Source of the DNA: Setomelanomma holmii
Lineage: Eukaryota > Ascomycota > Dothideomycetes > Pleosporales > Phaeosphaeriaceae
Assembly (NCBI GenBank): GCA_010015745.1
Contig: ML978195.1
Location: 124,001 to 188,000, forward strand
Reading direction: 5' to 3'
DNA length: 64,000 nucleotides
Position numbers and translations under genes: made by a program. How positions within the stretch are numbered: position 1 is the stretch's first letter; every line of letters starts with the position of its first letter. Below, piece by piece: positions 42,572 to 54,168 of the stretch. The notes beneath the pieces are model-generated. The model had not been told where the DNA came from, ran no database searches, and was given only the letters and a program-made list of their open reading frames with translations.

Positions 42572-44988
42572 TCAAATTTCTTGAACTAGCCCCCACCCAG
42601 AACTATACTGCCCCCTCTCAACCTTCCACTCCTGCGCCCCCGTATCCCAAACACTCAAATCCCTCCTCCTCAGCTCAAACGCCGCCGTCTTCGTCTCGCC
42701 CGGCTGCAGGTCCACCTTCGCAAACCCGCGCAGCTGGCGCACCGGCTCTTCTGCCGCAGCAGGGAACTCGACGTACAATTGCGCGACTTCTGCGCCGGCG
42801 AGGGAACCGGTGTTCGTGATGGCAGAAGAGGCGGTGGCCACGATGTCCCAGAGATCTTCGCGACCGCCGACGGCGAGGGAGCCGGAGGCATATTCGTTGG
42901 TAAGATTGGAGGCGGCCGAGGAGATGCTGAGGTAAGTGCCGTATGAGAATGTAGTATAGCTCATTCCAAAGCCAAACGCGTATGCGGGTGTCTTGTTCTG
43001 CTGGTCAAAGTACTTATAATCAATGAAATTGCCCTCAGTAAAGTTCAACTGCAAGTCTTCACAGATTTGTACGTTCGCATCGTAGTCGGATTCGTTCTTG
43101 GCAATTGTATGCACGAGGTTACCGCTGGGGTTGACGTCGCCGAAGAGCGCGTCGTTGATGGCGTAGCCGGATTCTTGGCCTAGTGGGCCGCCGTACAGAA
43201 TTGCGGTGACGTTCTCGTGCGAGTCCCATTGCGCGAGGAGGCGAGGATCCACGGTGTTGACGACGACGATGGTGTTGTTACATGTGTCTGCGACGGTGTT
43301 GACGAGGGTGTCTTGTCCGGCGTTGGCAAGTTCATCGCGGTCGCCGCCTTCGCCGGACCATGCGTTGATGAAGACGATGCATGCGTCTGAGTTCTCGGCG
43401 ATGCCGGTAGTGGTTTCAGAGATCTCGGTGCCCGCGCCGTCGCTGATCACCATGCCGCCGGAGCTGCTGACGATAGTGTTGTTCAACCACCACTTCAGCA
43501 TGAAACCGTCCTTGTGGGCGCGCTCGTTGAAGGCTTGGAAAGGGGTGATGAGATATGTAGCAGATGACATGGCGCTGCCACCGATCTGGGACATGTGGCC
43601 ATCCATGGTGGAAGCGACGCCAGACTGGACAGTCAAAGCTGTGTTGGGGCCGACAACGCGGGGAGCAGCGTGTGTGCCAAAGATTGAGATGACCTTCTGA
43701 GACTTGGTCAAAGGCAGGGTTTTGTTCGTGTTCTTGAGCAGAGCGATCGAGTTCTGGGCGTATTTGCGTGCAAGGCTGGCGTGGTTTGCGCGCACGTCGA
43801 CGTTGTCGGTATAGCCGGCGTGCGATGGGTAGCTTTCGTCCTGGCTGTGCTTGAAGTATCCCATCAAGTTGCGGATGACCATGTCATTCAATCGAGCCTC
43901 GGTGAAGCTGCCGTTCGAGATGCCAGCACCAAGGGTGGTGTTGCTCCAATATGTTGACGAACCATAGTCCAGCCCAGCAGTGGCAGAGCCGATACCAGTC
44001 TTCTGACCTCCTGCATCTGGGCTCACGAAGCCGATGAAGCCAAGCTTGGCTTTGAGATGTTTTGATAGCGTCTCTTGGTTCTCGCAGCCGTATGTGCCGT
44101 TAATGCGATTCATGGAGCACATGACAGCGCCAACGCCAGCTTTGATTGTGTCGTAGAAGGGCGCAAGGTAGGTCTCGTGGAACGCCTTGTCATCGATCGA
44201 GACGCTGTAGGCTTCGGAGGATGAAAAGTCGAAGTAGTGTTGCTGGCAGCTTGGCGACGCTTGTTGCTTAGAGGAGTACCTCCTGGAGCGCCATCAGTAG
44301 AATTGCCTCCAGCACCGCCTTGACCGCCACCCATGCTTCCGCCCATACCACCACTCGACCCCTGTCTATTCGTCTCGTGTTCATTCAAAATGAAATGCTT
44401 AGCTCCGGAAATACATCCTGCCTTGTTCATGCCCTCCACGAGACCGCCACTCATGATGCCAGAGAAGTACGAGTCGGGTCCATACGTCTCGGCGCCTCGT
44501 TTGCCCCAAGGAGAGCGTCCAAGGGGCTGAACAGTGGGTCCATATCCGACGTTGACGCCCTTGCCTTTGAACTCAGCACCAAGCGCTTGGCCTTGTTCGA
44601 TGATAAAGTCCTTGTCCCATGTCATAGCAATCGAAAGGGGAGCCGGCCAAGCAGTGACGAAGTAGTAGTTGATCGGATTAGAAGATGAGTCGAGCTTGTT
44701 GATTGTCACATTATTAACAGTTCCACCGGTGATGATGGAAAGCTTATCGGAGGTCGACAAGGAATTGACAAAAGCAGTGGCTTTGTCGTACGCATCTTGC
44801 CAGTCCCCAAGCTTGACTTTGACAAAGTGTTAGTAAGAAGAGTGCAAGGATAATGCGTTCCGATTGTGGGAAGTGTTCGACTTACTAGTACCAGAGCTCA
44901 GGATGGCCTCCGTGTAGTTCGACTCGACAGCTGCGTTTACCGCGCCGCCAATGTACAGTGCGGCTAGAAGCCAAAGATCTTGCCTCAT
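42572..44988 (-). CDS. Beta-glucosidase, glycoside hydrolase family 3 (frame break near 44236)
   Basis: Secreted GH3 enzyme that removes glucose from beta-linked oligosaccharides. Exon 1 is 44988-44886 with signal peptide MRQDLWLLAALYIGGAVNAA; intron 44817-44885 (GTAAGT, ACTAAC, AAAG); then the main part. The (alpha/beta)8 domain shows GKGVNVGYGPTVQPLGRSPW, GCISGAKHFILNEHETNRQ, VGAVMCSMNRINGTYGCEN and FIGFVSPDAGGQ with the nucleophile Asp. The second domain has SIALLKNTNKTLPL and ILYGGPLGQESGYAINDALF, and the C-terminal fibronectin-III-like domain ends GQYSSGWGLVQEI. Between NRQ and YSVSIDDKAFHETYL lies a Gly-rich insert; its frame and the downstream frame differ by one missing base near 44231-44240. 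A long intron from the GTGGTATGGG donor to CCGAAG could also bypass it. With the break, the gene would be dead; with the intron, whole. Confidence 0.82.
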
Positions 44989-45907
44989 TTTAAAACTTCG
45001 ATATGGGGAAATGTTAACCCAGAAAGTGAAGTTCAATATACAAACAATGAAAGGAGAACGAGAAGCGAATGACTTATGGTTCAAGAAAGCCGAAGAACCG
45101 ACACTGGAGTATACCGAGTCTGCTCATTGTGACGACTCAAGCTATATGAAGCGCACGAAATTGCCTGTGCCCAGATAAGCATACCAAGCTTTGAGGCTCA
45201 AGTCATGATCCAGCCATCTGGTGACGATGAGGCTGACGAGTACCGCGTCCTCACGGCAATTAGTTTTTCACCGTGGCACACCGCAGTGGAGTCGGCGAAA
45301 ATGAAGGATGGCATTTCTGCGCGGCCAGCGACTGAAACATGCTGGTGTGTTGGTTGTCGTGATGGGTTTGTTGTTTTAGCGCCAACGGCTGTGTATGCTG
45401 GCGGGGACTAGGGTGGATCGTGATAGTGCACACCCGAAGTGCCGCCGGGAATCGATCGGATAGTGTCGTGAAGGTACTTAAGATCACTTCGTCATCGTGA
45501 GGTTGTCCGCAGGACACGCGATTCCACTGAGATCGCTACCAAGCTTGCTGATGAAGCCAGACTTTGGGAGGTTGCCTGCGCCTTGTCAGTGACATATTCA
45601 CTCGTTATTCATGAGCGATAGGCAACAAGTTACGGCGGTCATTGAAGCGCACGTTGCGACGGCCGCAGATCTATCCAACTCGCTCGACGCCAGCTGTTGG
45701 CGCGATCCCTTCGGCGTGCTGAGATAATGCTAGCCATCGTGGTGGTTAGATTATGAGTGCGGTCAATGCCTGCTAGCTGTGCACCATGTCAATAGATCAA
45801 AACAAACTATTGCCGGCGTTGCCAACGCCAAAGTACCATGTTCTGAGGGCATATGAGAGTGACGAATGCCTTGACTCAAGGGAGAAGGGAGCCGGCCAAC
45901 CACAAAG
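44989..45907. other. Intergenic region
   Basis: Promoter of the GH3 gene and upstream flank of the F-box-like pseudogene. No supported gene. Confidence 0.4.
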
Positions 45908-47530
45908 ATGCCATACCAGACAATATTTCCGGAGGAGCTTTGAAGGGAAATCGTCAAGCATGTCTGTGCCTGGGATCGCCACACTATTGATGTAGGCCAT
46001 GAGCTTCTCAGTCTTCGCTCTATTCGCAACGATGCCAAAGGCTCTATTCGGGAAGCCCTCTTCAAGCATCCTGTCATCTGGGAAAGTGAACTACACAAGT
46101 GCCTGCGAGCTTATATTCTGATGCCCTAGCTTGCGCAGGTCACAGAAGAGCTGAAAATCATCATCAAGATACCTGACGTGACGTGTCGTCCAGGCTGGCA
46201 ATACATCAATGGCACATTTGGTAATGCCGAAACTATCGAGGCGATCCAGGAGAAGAGCTAGGGCTTTTTTTATCGGCAAAGCTTCGTTGACGACCTTGCA
46301 AGGATGGATTGGTGCGCATGTTTGTGTCTCCTGCTCTTGTTGCCGGCACATCTGAAGCATTTGACCTACTCCGGGTCGGCAGGGAAGTCGGACATACTCT
46401 CATGTCTCGCTCTAAAACGCCGCGATAATTGGTGCTTTGGGTCCGAATTGGCCATCACCCAGGTCACTCTCCCAAAAACTGGCCCGTCCCTCTGCTTGGG
46501 ATCGAGCCAGCGGTGCAGATATCCTTCCCGAGTTGGATCTCAAGTTGAGAGTCTGAGAGTTCTGGGCTCACTACGTCTCAGTGACAGTGCGCCTATGGGA
46601 ATGCCCGCCAATCCACCACTCGCAACTCTTCAACCTTTCCGGAGTCTCAACTAGCTAGTCGTCCCGTGCAATGCTCTGGTAGGTAGTCCACATTGCCGCC
46701 GACCATGGGGAAGTCTCTAGCAGTGGGGGCCTGGCTTCCCGTTGTTTCCACTCGGGAGTTTTCCGGCGACCTTGAACGAGCTCCACGTTCTTTTCGTGGA
46801 TTGCCCACTCGATCTTGCCCTGATGCCATAGTTAGAAACCCTGATGCATTGGAACTTGATGCCCATGGCACTTCGTATGATCGTTTTGTACCTCTGCGGA
46901 AAGTCCCAAAACTTCTCTTACTTGGTGTCGGCTGCCACGGAGAGAAATATCGTGATACGCTGCCATGACAGGGGAAGGTGTAGCCCATGTGTGTGAACCT
47001 GAAACCACACTCCAGATCGTGCAGAGGTAATCTACATTCGGTACAGAACTACGTGAATGTGTATCGTTAGAGATTACTATAGAAAGAGTGAAGCTCTAGT
47101 TGGGCTCAAGTTATCCTCCAAGTCAGGCACGTGCTACCCGAAGGTGTCTTACAACAGCTCCCACGACAGGACAGGGGAAAAACGATCGAGGGTATGAACT
47201 TCCATTTCATTCCGAACGCGCATCAATGATAATCGATAGACCTCCTTGGTTGTGGGACATTGCATCAGTTTGGCGCCGTTGGGCTCCATGTCGTAAGCGC
47301 TTTGCCTGGCAGTTGCAGGCGGTCGCTCTGAGCTGTCCGAAGTACACGACAAGTCATCGTGAGACTCTCGAGTTCAACTCATCAACCATCGGAATGTTCA
47401 TATATCATATGTTGTGTGAAGAGTCTACCTCTTCGAAGGGCAGCTCTCACCTTAGGGTATGTCCTGCGTCGGATCGATTTGACTGCCAGCTAAGCCAGCG
47501 ATCCTTGTCTTGCAATGTGAAGTGCCGGCC
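45908..47530 (+). pseudogene. F-box-like gene relic with several stops
   Basis: A single frame from ATG 45908 reads MPYQTIFPEEL, TGA (45941), REIVKHVCAWDRHTID, ELLSLRSIRNDAKGSIREAL, KHPVIWESELHKCLRAYI, TAG (46127), LAQVTEELKIII, then TAG (46259) and a further open stretch to 46654. Later parts continue in other frames with DALELDAHGTSYDRFVPLRK (around 46850) and VLPEGVLQQLPRQDRGKTIE (around 47130). The first 40 residues are like an F-box (IFPEEL-x-REIVKHV), and the rest like the poorly conserved repeat region of fungal F-box proteins. The stops are of the kinds produced by C-to-T change (CGA to TGA, CAG to TAG). Identity as F-box is tentative; the decayed coding nature is well supported by the long stretch of coherent translation. 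Confidence 0.5.
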
Positions 47531-48357
47531 TTGATGCTCGGGTACCTGAATTAAGGTCCTGTTCCTGAAGTGAAGCATCGATATCCTTGTTGCGATGGCT
47601 CAGAAATAGGCTGCGTCGTTTCATTCATAGATTAGCGGATATTTTAGTCCCGCCCGTTGAAGGTCAAGACGATCGTTAAGTTGGGGTCATGTTCCAAGAA
47701 GTGCGTCGCTCAATGATGAACGCCATATCGTCCCCGGATTTCGACCATAATGTGTGGTGTTATGTGTCCTGCGCACGAGCACCGCAGAAAGTCTGAAGCT
47801 CAACGCCCGGCTAAACCCGCGCTAGCGGCCGCGGCACAATGACGTCAAGCTCCTTCAGACCGCTCACAGCTCACGATGTGAAACTTGCGGTCAGCACGCT
47901 CCATGATGCGGGCAATATCGAGCAATCAGATGCTGTGCTTTTCATGCACTGGCGATCTTGCGACACGCGCCGCTCAGGCGCCCGAGGCACGGTAAATGAG
48001 TTCGTGAGACCAGTGCGTCATTGCACCGAGGAGCGGCATTTTACTTCTTCTCCTTCTCCCCGCATCCGTCTTTCGACGTGCTCATCTCTGGAACTTTGCT
48101 CACGTGCGCGAGTCGAAAGGTAGCGCTTGCTTGTCAGTCTTAGCTGAGCGGGCGTTGAGTGCATCTTCCTAGTTCATTATATCCATCTCCGGTTTGTTCG
48201 ACACATTCACAATATAGAAGCATACTGTGGGCCCGCACGCTCCTCCCTACGCCCATTATGAATTACGCATCATGGATCGAGGAGAAGAACCTCAAGGTAA
48301 AGACTCCGATGAAGTTCTTGTGAGTTATACCGACAACAGTGCTAGAAAACTTTCATC
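47531..48357. other. Intergenic region
   Basis: Upstream region of the coiled-coil/zinc-finger gene. Open frames near 47839-48123 and 48227-48658 are out of phase with it and lack motifs. Confidence 0.4.
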
Positions 48358-49532
48358 ATGGCCACGTTGGCTTCAACCCTGGTCGGTACTTTTACGGCGT
48401 CAATGGGTTTGTACGACCGGGTCTCGGATAAGCGCCAACAACATAAGCAACAAAAACGCGACACGAAGCAGGATGGAGACATTAAGCAGCTCAAAGAGGA
48501 ATTTGAGAAGTCACAGAAGGCCGCCGAGGAAAGACAGCGAGAAATCGATCGTCTCAGGAATGGTGAGGGCAACGACAATCGGAACAACAACAATAACAAC
48601 GGCGGGGGAAGAGGCAGGAATGACGATGTTGGTTACAATCTGTCAAGGGATGCAATGATGATTCAGAGAATGTATGAGGATGGCTTCAGTCGATATGGCC
48701 AGAGGTTCGCCATGGGTGACAGTATGTCTTCGATTCCCCGACCTCAGAACATTTGCTAACAACAGCAACAGCCATCGCGGAGAATCAGATGCAGGCACAA
48801 ATCATATCACTTCAGCAGACAGTGATCAATGTACTGCAAGACGCTCTCAACAATGACCGCCAACTCACACGTGCCGACCAAGCTAAGCTCATCGCCGCCT
48901 CCAATGCCGCGCGAGACAACTCTCTCCACGTACTAGAACAAGCGCAACAACGAATGTCTTCAGGCAGCTCGGTTCGCTCCGCATCTCCACAGCGTTCAAT
49001 AGCCCCACCGAAACGCGCATCGACCGCCATCATGGACGCACCCGACCAGCTCTTCTGCCGATACAGCCTGGATCTACAGTATACACCCAACAAGCCGCTC
49101 GCTGCGTCATTCGCACCGGGTGGATCATGTCAATGCCCCGCATGCGGCGTTCCACTCGACGTGACATCCGAAGACTTCTGGATGATCGGCAAGCGTACGC
49201 CCGTCGTCGTCTTCGAGAAAGGCTACGAGACTGAGATCATGGAAACACGAGAGTTCAGACTCGGTCAGCGCTTCGTGCTCAAGTGCCACACACCTGATGG
49301 CGAGTACGCATGCACGATCTGCAACAAGAATCGGGACGTCGATGCGATCTGCCGGACGGTGGACAGCTTGGTCAAGCATGTTGGTACATTCCATGACGTG
49401 AATGAACTGGATCGTGAGATTGATCTGAAGGAGGTCAAGGTTGACACGAGGAGATTGAGCTTGCCGGCGCCACCTCCCAGTCCGCCGCACGGTATGCGGA
49501 GAGAAGAATTTGATCTCGCAGGCTACCGGTAG
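48358..49532 (+). CDS. Uncharacterised coiled-coil protein with C-terminal zinc-finger-like motifs
   Basis: Two exons, 48358-48721 and 48772-49532, with intron 48722-48771 (GTATGT, GCTAAC, ACAG), giving 374 residues. I do not recognise the family. The N-terminus (MATLASTLVGTFTASMGLYD) is followed by a strongly charged coiled coil (about 25-70: KRQQHKQQKRDTKQDG, LKEEFEKSQKAAEERQREID), an Asn/Gly/Arg run (about 72-88), a second helical region (about 120-200, IISLQQTVINVLQDALNN), a Ser/Pro linker, then a cysteine module: SCQCPACGVPLD, YACTICNKNRDVDAIC and SLVKHVGTFHD. The spacing C-x2-C ... C-x2-C ... H-x4-H suggests zinc binding. The tail is proline-rich. No signal peptide. It may be an accessory gene linked to signalling, but context gives no hint. 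Confidence 0.78.
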
Positions 49533-50836
49533 CGACTTAAGGTCATTCTTTCTTTCTTGCGCGGGCACTTTTGGGTGAGCGAGGCGTTTGGAAGCACATC
49601 ACGAAGTTTTGGGCGATATATACGGTTGCATTTCACGATTCTCCTTCTCATGGTCACGATGTACGAATAAACGACTTACGAATGCAATGCTACTCAATCT
49701 TGAAGTTGCAACATTGTTGCACACACCACTGGAATTACACTGGCGTATCTCACTTCCAAAGGACTGATGCCACTCAAATATGCCGCGAATCGGATACTAG
49801 GACGACCAGACCGCACTGCAGCTATACACAAGGCTATCGTACTCATGCCCCTGCACAGATCAGCCCGATCCGGCGCAGGCACACAGGCACACGAGCGTAT
49901 TGAGACAAGCTTTGCCCTGCTTCTACATGGCTAAGCGCCGATCATCAAAGCTTATCTGGACGTCTTTGTTGTGGTCAGGCTGAAGAGTCTCCGGCGAGGA
50001 AGGAGCGTGCCGGCTTCCGTGGTCCGTGCGCGGGGACGTCATTGTTACTTCCTTCTTCAAAATCATGGCCGTCCATGCATCGACGACAACGTCGATCAGA
50101 GTCTCTATAGAACGCTCAGCGTATCACGGCCAGGCATTGTACGAGATTTGGTGGGCGATTACTGGGAAGGAGCTGGGCTGGCACAGCTTTCCGCTCAAGG
50201 ATACAGTGCAATGACAAGGCTTAAGATATCGGTCAAGATCCGGGACCAGCTCCAGGGTGGAGCTTCACGCCCTGGTATAACAGGCGCTGCAGAAAAGTAT
50301 GATCCCGAGCTGTCATACTGCGTATTGGCTCTTCACGAGCTATGTTTTGTCATGGCCCATCACTGACGCCGAGTTCACGATTACGAACACCTTGAAGTGG
50401 AGAGCATTGATTGTACTAACGGGGCGTTATCACTAGGGACGTCCAACGGTAGATTCTCTCCTAAAGTTATGCCGGTACCATCACGTACATGATTCTATAC
50501 GCTTCAATGGTTGGTAGTTGGTATATATACGCACTACTGGTAGGGTGTACGTTCTCTTTTCTTCAAAAACTCCCTGACAGCACACCACGATCGCACACTG
50601 TTTCGCATCTATATCAACAATATACTATCATACACCTAAGAGCCTCGGCAGTGCCAACAGCTTCTTGTCCTATTTGTTCACCCTGCCCGTCAGGCTGATT
50701 TGCCTTTTCGACCGTGACAACCAATATCGACACACAACCTGCCTCCCAAGAAAGTATATCCAAAGAAGGCTATTTGCTGGCCAGAAGCGGGTAGCATCCA
50801 AATATCCTGAGACTGACAATGCTCGGTCCAGGCGCC
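49533..50836. other. Intergenic region
   Basis: Between the zinc-finger gene and the hAT element. Open frames are short and without support. No repeat recognised. Confidence 0.4.
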
Positions 50837-50844
50837 CCCCTACA
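50837..50844 (+). repeat. Left 8-bp target-site duplication of the hAT element
   Basis: CCCCTACA directly precedes the left end and is repeated exactly at 53932-53939. An 8-bp duplication is diagnostic of hAT insertion. Confidence 0.85.
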
Positions 50845-50866
50845 CAGAGTTGTCAACAAGCAAGCC
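50845..50866 (+). repeat. Left terminal inverted repeat of the hAT element
   Basis: Begins CAGAG and matches the reverse complement of 53910-53931 at 20 of 22 positions, with the two differences at positions 5 and 6. It shares TGTCAACAAGCAAGCC with the other end. Confidence 0.85.
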
Positions 50867-51018
50867 AAACAAGCCAGAGCCTCCGGCTTGGCTTGGCTTG
50901 GTAATTTGCGGATCATGGCTTGGATTGGCTTGTTTAGTAAGCAGATTTTGAGCGGCTTGGATTGGAAGCTTGGTTGGCTTGTTAGGCTTGTTACTAAATA
51001 CAGTAATTACTCTTGGTG

Positions 51019-53540
51019 TTAAGGCTCGCTACCCCAACTGCCTAAGTCATACAGCGCCTCTAGCTCATTGTCTGTAATTGCTACCTCTAGCGCGCTTTGC
51101 TCACTGCTAAAGCCTGCTGCTCTCCATCGTCGTACGCACTGTATAGCTGCTAGGAGCTGGGTTGAGATCTTGCGTTGGCGAGGCTCTAAAAGGTCGCCAA
51201 GCTCGCTAAACATGCGCTCACACTCACAGCTTGAGGCTGGGATAGAGAGGACGTCAAGTGCAAGCCTGCTAAGGTTAGGATATTGATCGCGTATAGATGC
51301 CCAGTACTGGATTGGATTAGTGCCTTTTAGCGCCTGTGGCTCACAGCGTTTCTACTTTTCAAACTCGTCTTCCTTAACGTCACTAGCGCTTAGGTTGATA
51401 AGGCTGTTAATTGCGTCGTCAAGGCTGTTAGAGGCAACCTGAGGGCGCTTTAATAGGCGCGGCACAGCCTTGTATCCTGCCCACAGGGCTTGAAAGGCAG
51501 CGTTGTTTGTCTCAAGCCAGCTAGGCTTGTCAGCCTAGGCAATGTCGCACCACGTTTTGTAGTATGGGTGGAGGATTGTAGCAGCGTAGTACGCAGGTGA
51601 GAGGTCCAATTTGCTGTAATAGTTGTTGCCCTTTGCCCACCCAGCTCGCAGGTTGATGTAAAGGTGGTCTTCAGGCGCCTCATCATGCGCGTTGTAATTG
51701 ACGTTGCTGTATGCTTGTACTCGGTCCTCATAGAAGTTAAGGAGCTATTCACGACTAGAATAATCTTAAAAATAGCGCCAAAGTTGCCACTGCTGCCGCG
51801 GCCTTTAAGGCGGCTTGTTGCATCTTTAAGCGGCTTCAACACCTCCATTTACTCTGTTATCACCTGCCAATCTGCAGCTGTAAGGCCCTCTGATCGCATC
51901 TAAGGCTGCGCATCAGGCAGATTATTACCACGAGATCGAGCATACGTGTCCTCATCTTGCACCTGTTGTATGTGACTGTTGGCGTACGCGTTAACGGCAG
52001 GTTGCAGCTCAACTGCGCGCTTAAAGCACTTGTAGTATAAGTTCCAGCGGGTGGCGTTTAGTTTGACAGGTTGGAGGATCTTGCAGCCGTGTTTAGACGC
52101 GTCAGCAGGCAGGTCGCGATAGGCGAGGCGTTGGAAGTGGGCAAATTGCGCGTATTGTTGCAGTATCTTGATATAGTTGATGACAGCCATAAGTACGCCT
52201 AAAGGCCCTTTGCGTCGCCACTCATCTATAAACGCACTCTTGTCTGCAAGCTCTGCTGTGTCGTTGTCGTACGCGTCTTTATCCTTGCCCCAGAGGATTG
52301 TTGTACCAATAAGATTTAGTGTGTGAGGTCCGCAACATAGGCGACAGTAGATTGGGTTGAAGTTGAGCTTCTATCTAATTGCAGCGACAGCAGAGTCGTT
52401 GTTTAACGCGTTGTCAAGCACAAAGTACCCAACTTTGTCAGAGTGGATGCCAAACGCCAGCAGTGTCTTGCAAACGATCTCAGCCATATGCTTACCGCTG
52501 TGAACACCAGTTAGCTGAGGCAGCGCAATAGGCAAGTCAACAAGCTTGCTATTCTTGTTGACAAAGTGCGCTACAATCCCTAAGAAGCCTCTTATGCCGC
52601 CTTTAGTCGTCCAGCCGTCAAAGCTAATGTAGATTTTGCTCAGCGCATAAGACAGCTCCCTGACAACACGCGGCTTAATGTGCTCGTATAGGCGCATTAT
52701 AAAAGTTCAGACGCTGTTGTGTAACGTCTATAGCGCGCACTCTGCTTGTGGGTTAGCTATTGCAATAACGCTTCGAAATGCTTTTGACTCAAACTTAGAG
52801 ATAGGGTGGTTGTTCTCAAGAAGCCAGCTGACAGCTGCAAGTCTGAAGGCTTGAATATTGAAGCCAGCAAGCTCATTAGCAGCCTCCTGCGTGACTTTCA
52901 CCTTGCCTTCTTTTACTGCGCGCCAAATCAGTATTTCAGTGCTGACTGTTGTAGCTTTACTAGGCGCTTGTTGATTGTGACCGCGTCTCTTCTCCTCTAA
53001 GTGGCGAGCAGCTGCTGAGGTTGACTTTGACGTCTCATACGAGCCGCGGCAACCAGCCTCAATCATCCTATGCTCGTGGCAGTACCGGCATATAAAGAAG
53101 ATCCGATCTGGGTTCTTATGAAGCGCAACGCAATAGCTATGTAAGAAGACCCAGCTCTTGCGCTTAGCAGACGCTACTGGCTTCTGAAATTGAGGCAGAC
53201 GCGTCTAATCAATGCCAGTAAAGTCGTCCGCAAGATCTGCGTTAAGAGCCGAATCGTTAGGCTCATCAACTGCTACTGAAGAGGCTATTGTTGCTGCCTC
53301 GCTGCCCTCAACAGGCGCAATGATTGCAGCCTCAACCCGTGTCTCTCGTAATTGCGACTCAAAATCGGAGGCCTGGGACGCTTCTACCAGGGCTTTACGG
53401 GGCGATGGCCTAGGCAATGGCCTAGGAGACGGCTGGGGCGACGATGGCTGGGTATTAATGTGTATAGGCTGGCTAGCGGAGCCTTTAGCGCGTTTGTTTA
53501 ACCTGGCAACGGTGCCAGAGACGCGTCTTTTGAGAGGCAT
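51019..53540 (-). pseudogene. hAT transposase relic
   Basis: The frame starts at MPLKRRVSGTVARLNKR (53540). After a disordered Ser/Pro region come a BED-type zinc finger (FICRYCHEHRMIEAGCRGS), the start of the RNase H-like core with IYISFDGWTTKGGIRGFLG, VGYFVLDNALNNDSAVAAI, CGPHTLNLIG and LNATRWNLYYKC, and at the end the hAT dimerisation block: LALDVLSIPASSCECERMFS and ISTQLLAAIQCVRRWRAAGF. In-frame stops occur at about eight places (53205, about 52728, 52704, 52371, 51900 and others), mostly TAG where Gln or Trp codons are expected. One base is missing near 51736-51748. So it cannot make a full protein. Original length about 840 residues. Confidence 0.88.
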
Positions 53541-53909
53541 AGTAGCAAGAGAAGCAGCAGTAACAACACCAACAAAAAGGTCGCGATAGCTTGATGATAA
53601 GCACACAACAGTAGCGTTGTGCATAGCGCGTGGAGGCAGGCGAACGCGACTAAGGGCAAAAACAAGGATAGGATAGATTACTAGGAGCGGCAAAAAGAAA
53701 GCCGTAGCCAAACATCTGAGCTCCTAGAGGCTCGGACCCTGCGCCTTTGCCTGCTAGCAACACTAAAAAATTATCGTGAGATTGCTTGCCCTGCAATGCC
53801 AACAGCCTTATTTTTACCAAGCTAAACAAGCCAAACAAGCAAGCTGACACCTTTGGCTTGGATTGACTTGTTACTTCCACCCTTTTCGGCTTGCAAGCGG
53901 CTTGCAAGC

Positions 53910-53931
53910 GGCTTGCTTGTTGACATGTCTG
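53910..53931 (-). repeat. Right terminal inverted repeat of the hAT element
   Basis: Inverted partner of 50845-50866 (20 of 22 matches), ending in CTG at the element border. Confidence 0.85.
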
Positions 53932-53939
53932 CCCCTACA
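53932..53939 (+). repeat. Right 8-bp target-site duplication of the hAT element
   Basis: CCCCTACA, identical to 50837-50844. Confidence 0.85.
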
Positions 53940-54168
53940 CAAGCGCTCCGAGCATCGGCACCTCGCCAAGCGGGGCCTTCCATCATGCAGGACCACAGCA
54001 GGCAGCAAGACAACAAGCAGCCAGAGTTTCCCCACCAACTCCACCTAGCAGCGCTGAGCATTCATGGCGGTGCTGTCGATGTGTGAAGGCTAAGAGGGGT
54101 GAGTGGCGCCACGGCATTGCTATCGAAAAATGTCTGACTCTTACATCACGACCCGGCGCTCTGGGAAA

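Larger units (their letters stand above)
50845..53931 (-). mobile_element. hAT-superfamily DNA transposon, 3,087 bp, non-autonomous (dead transposase)
   Basis: A structurally whole element: 8-bp duplication CCCCTACA on both sides, 22-bp terminal inverted repeats, and a reverse-oriented transposase relic between them. The subterminal 100-150 bp on both sides are packed with copies of CAAGCC/GGCTTG (for example around 50862-50990 and 53825-53915), which in hAT elements are transposase binding sites. The two identical target duplications indicate a fairly recent insertion or strong conservation, whereas the transposase has many stops, so it was probably mobilised in trans or was inactivated after landing. 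It lies between the zinc-finger gene and the zinc-binding-repeat relic and interrupts no recognised gene. Confidence 0.88.
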
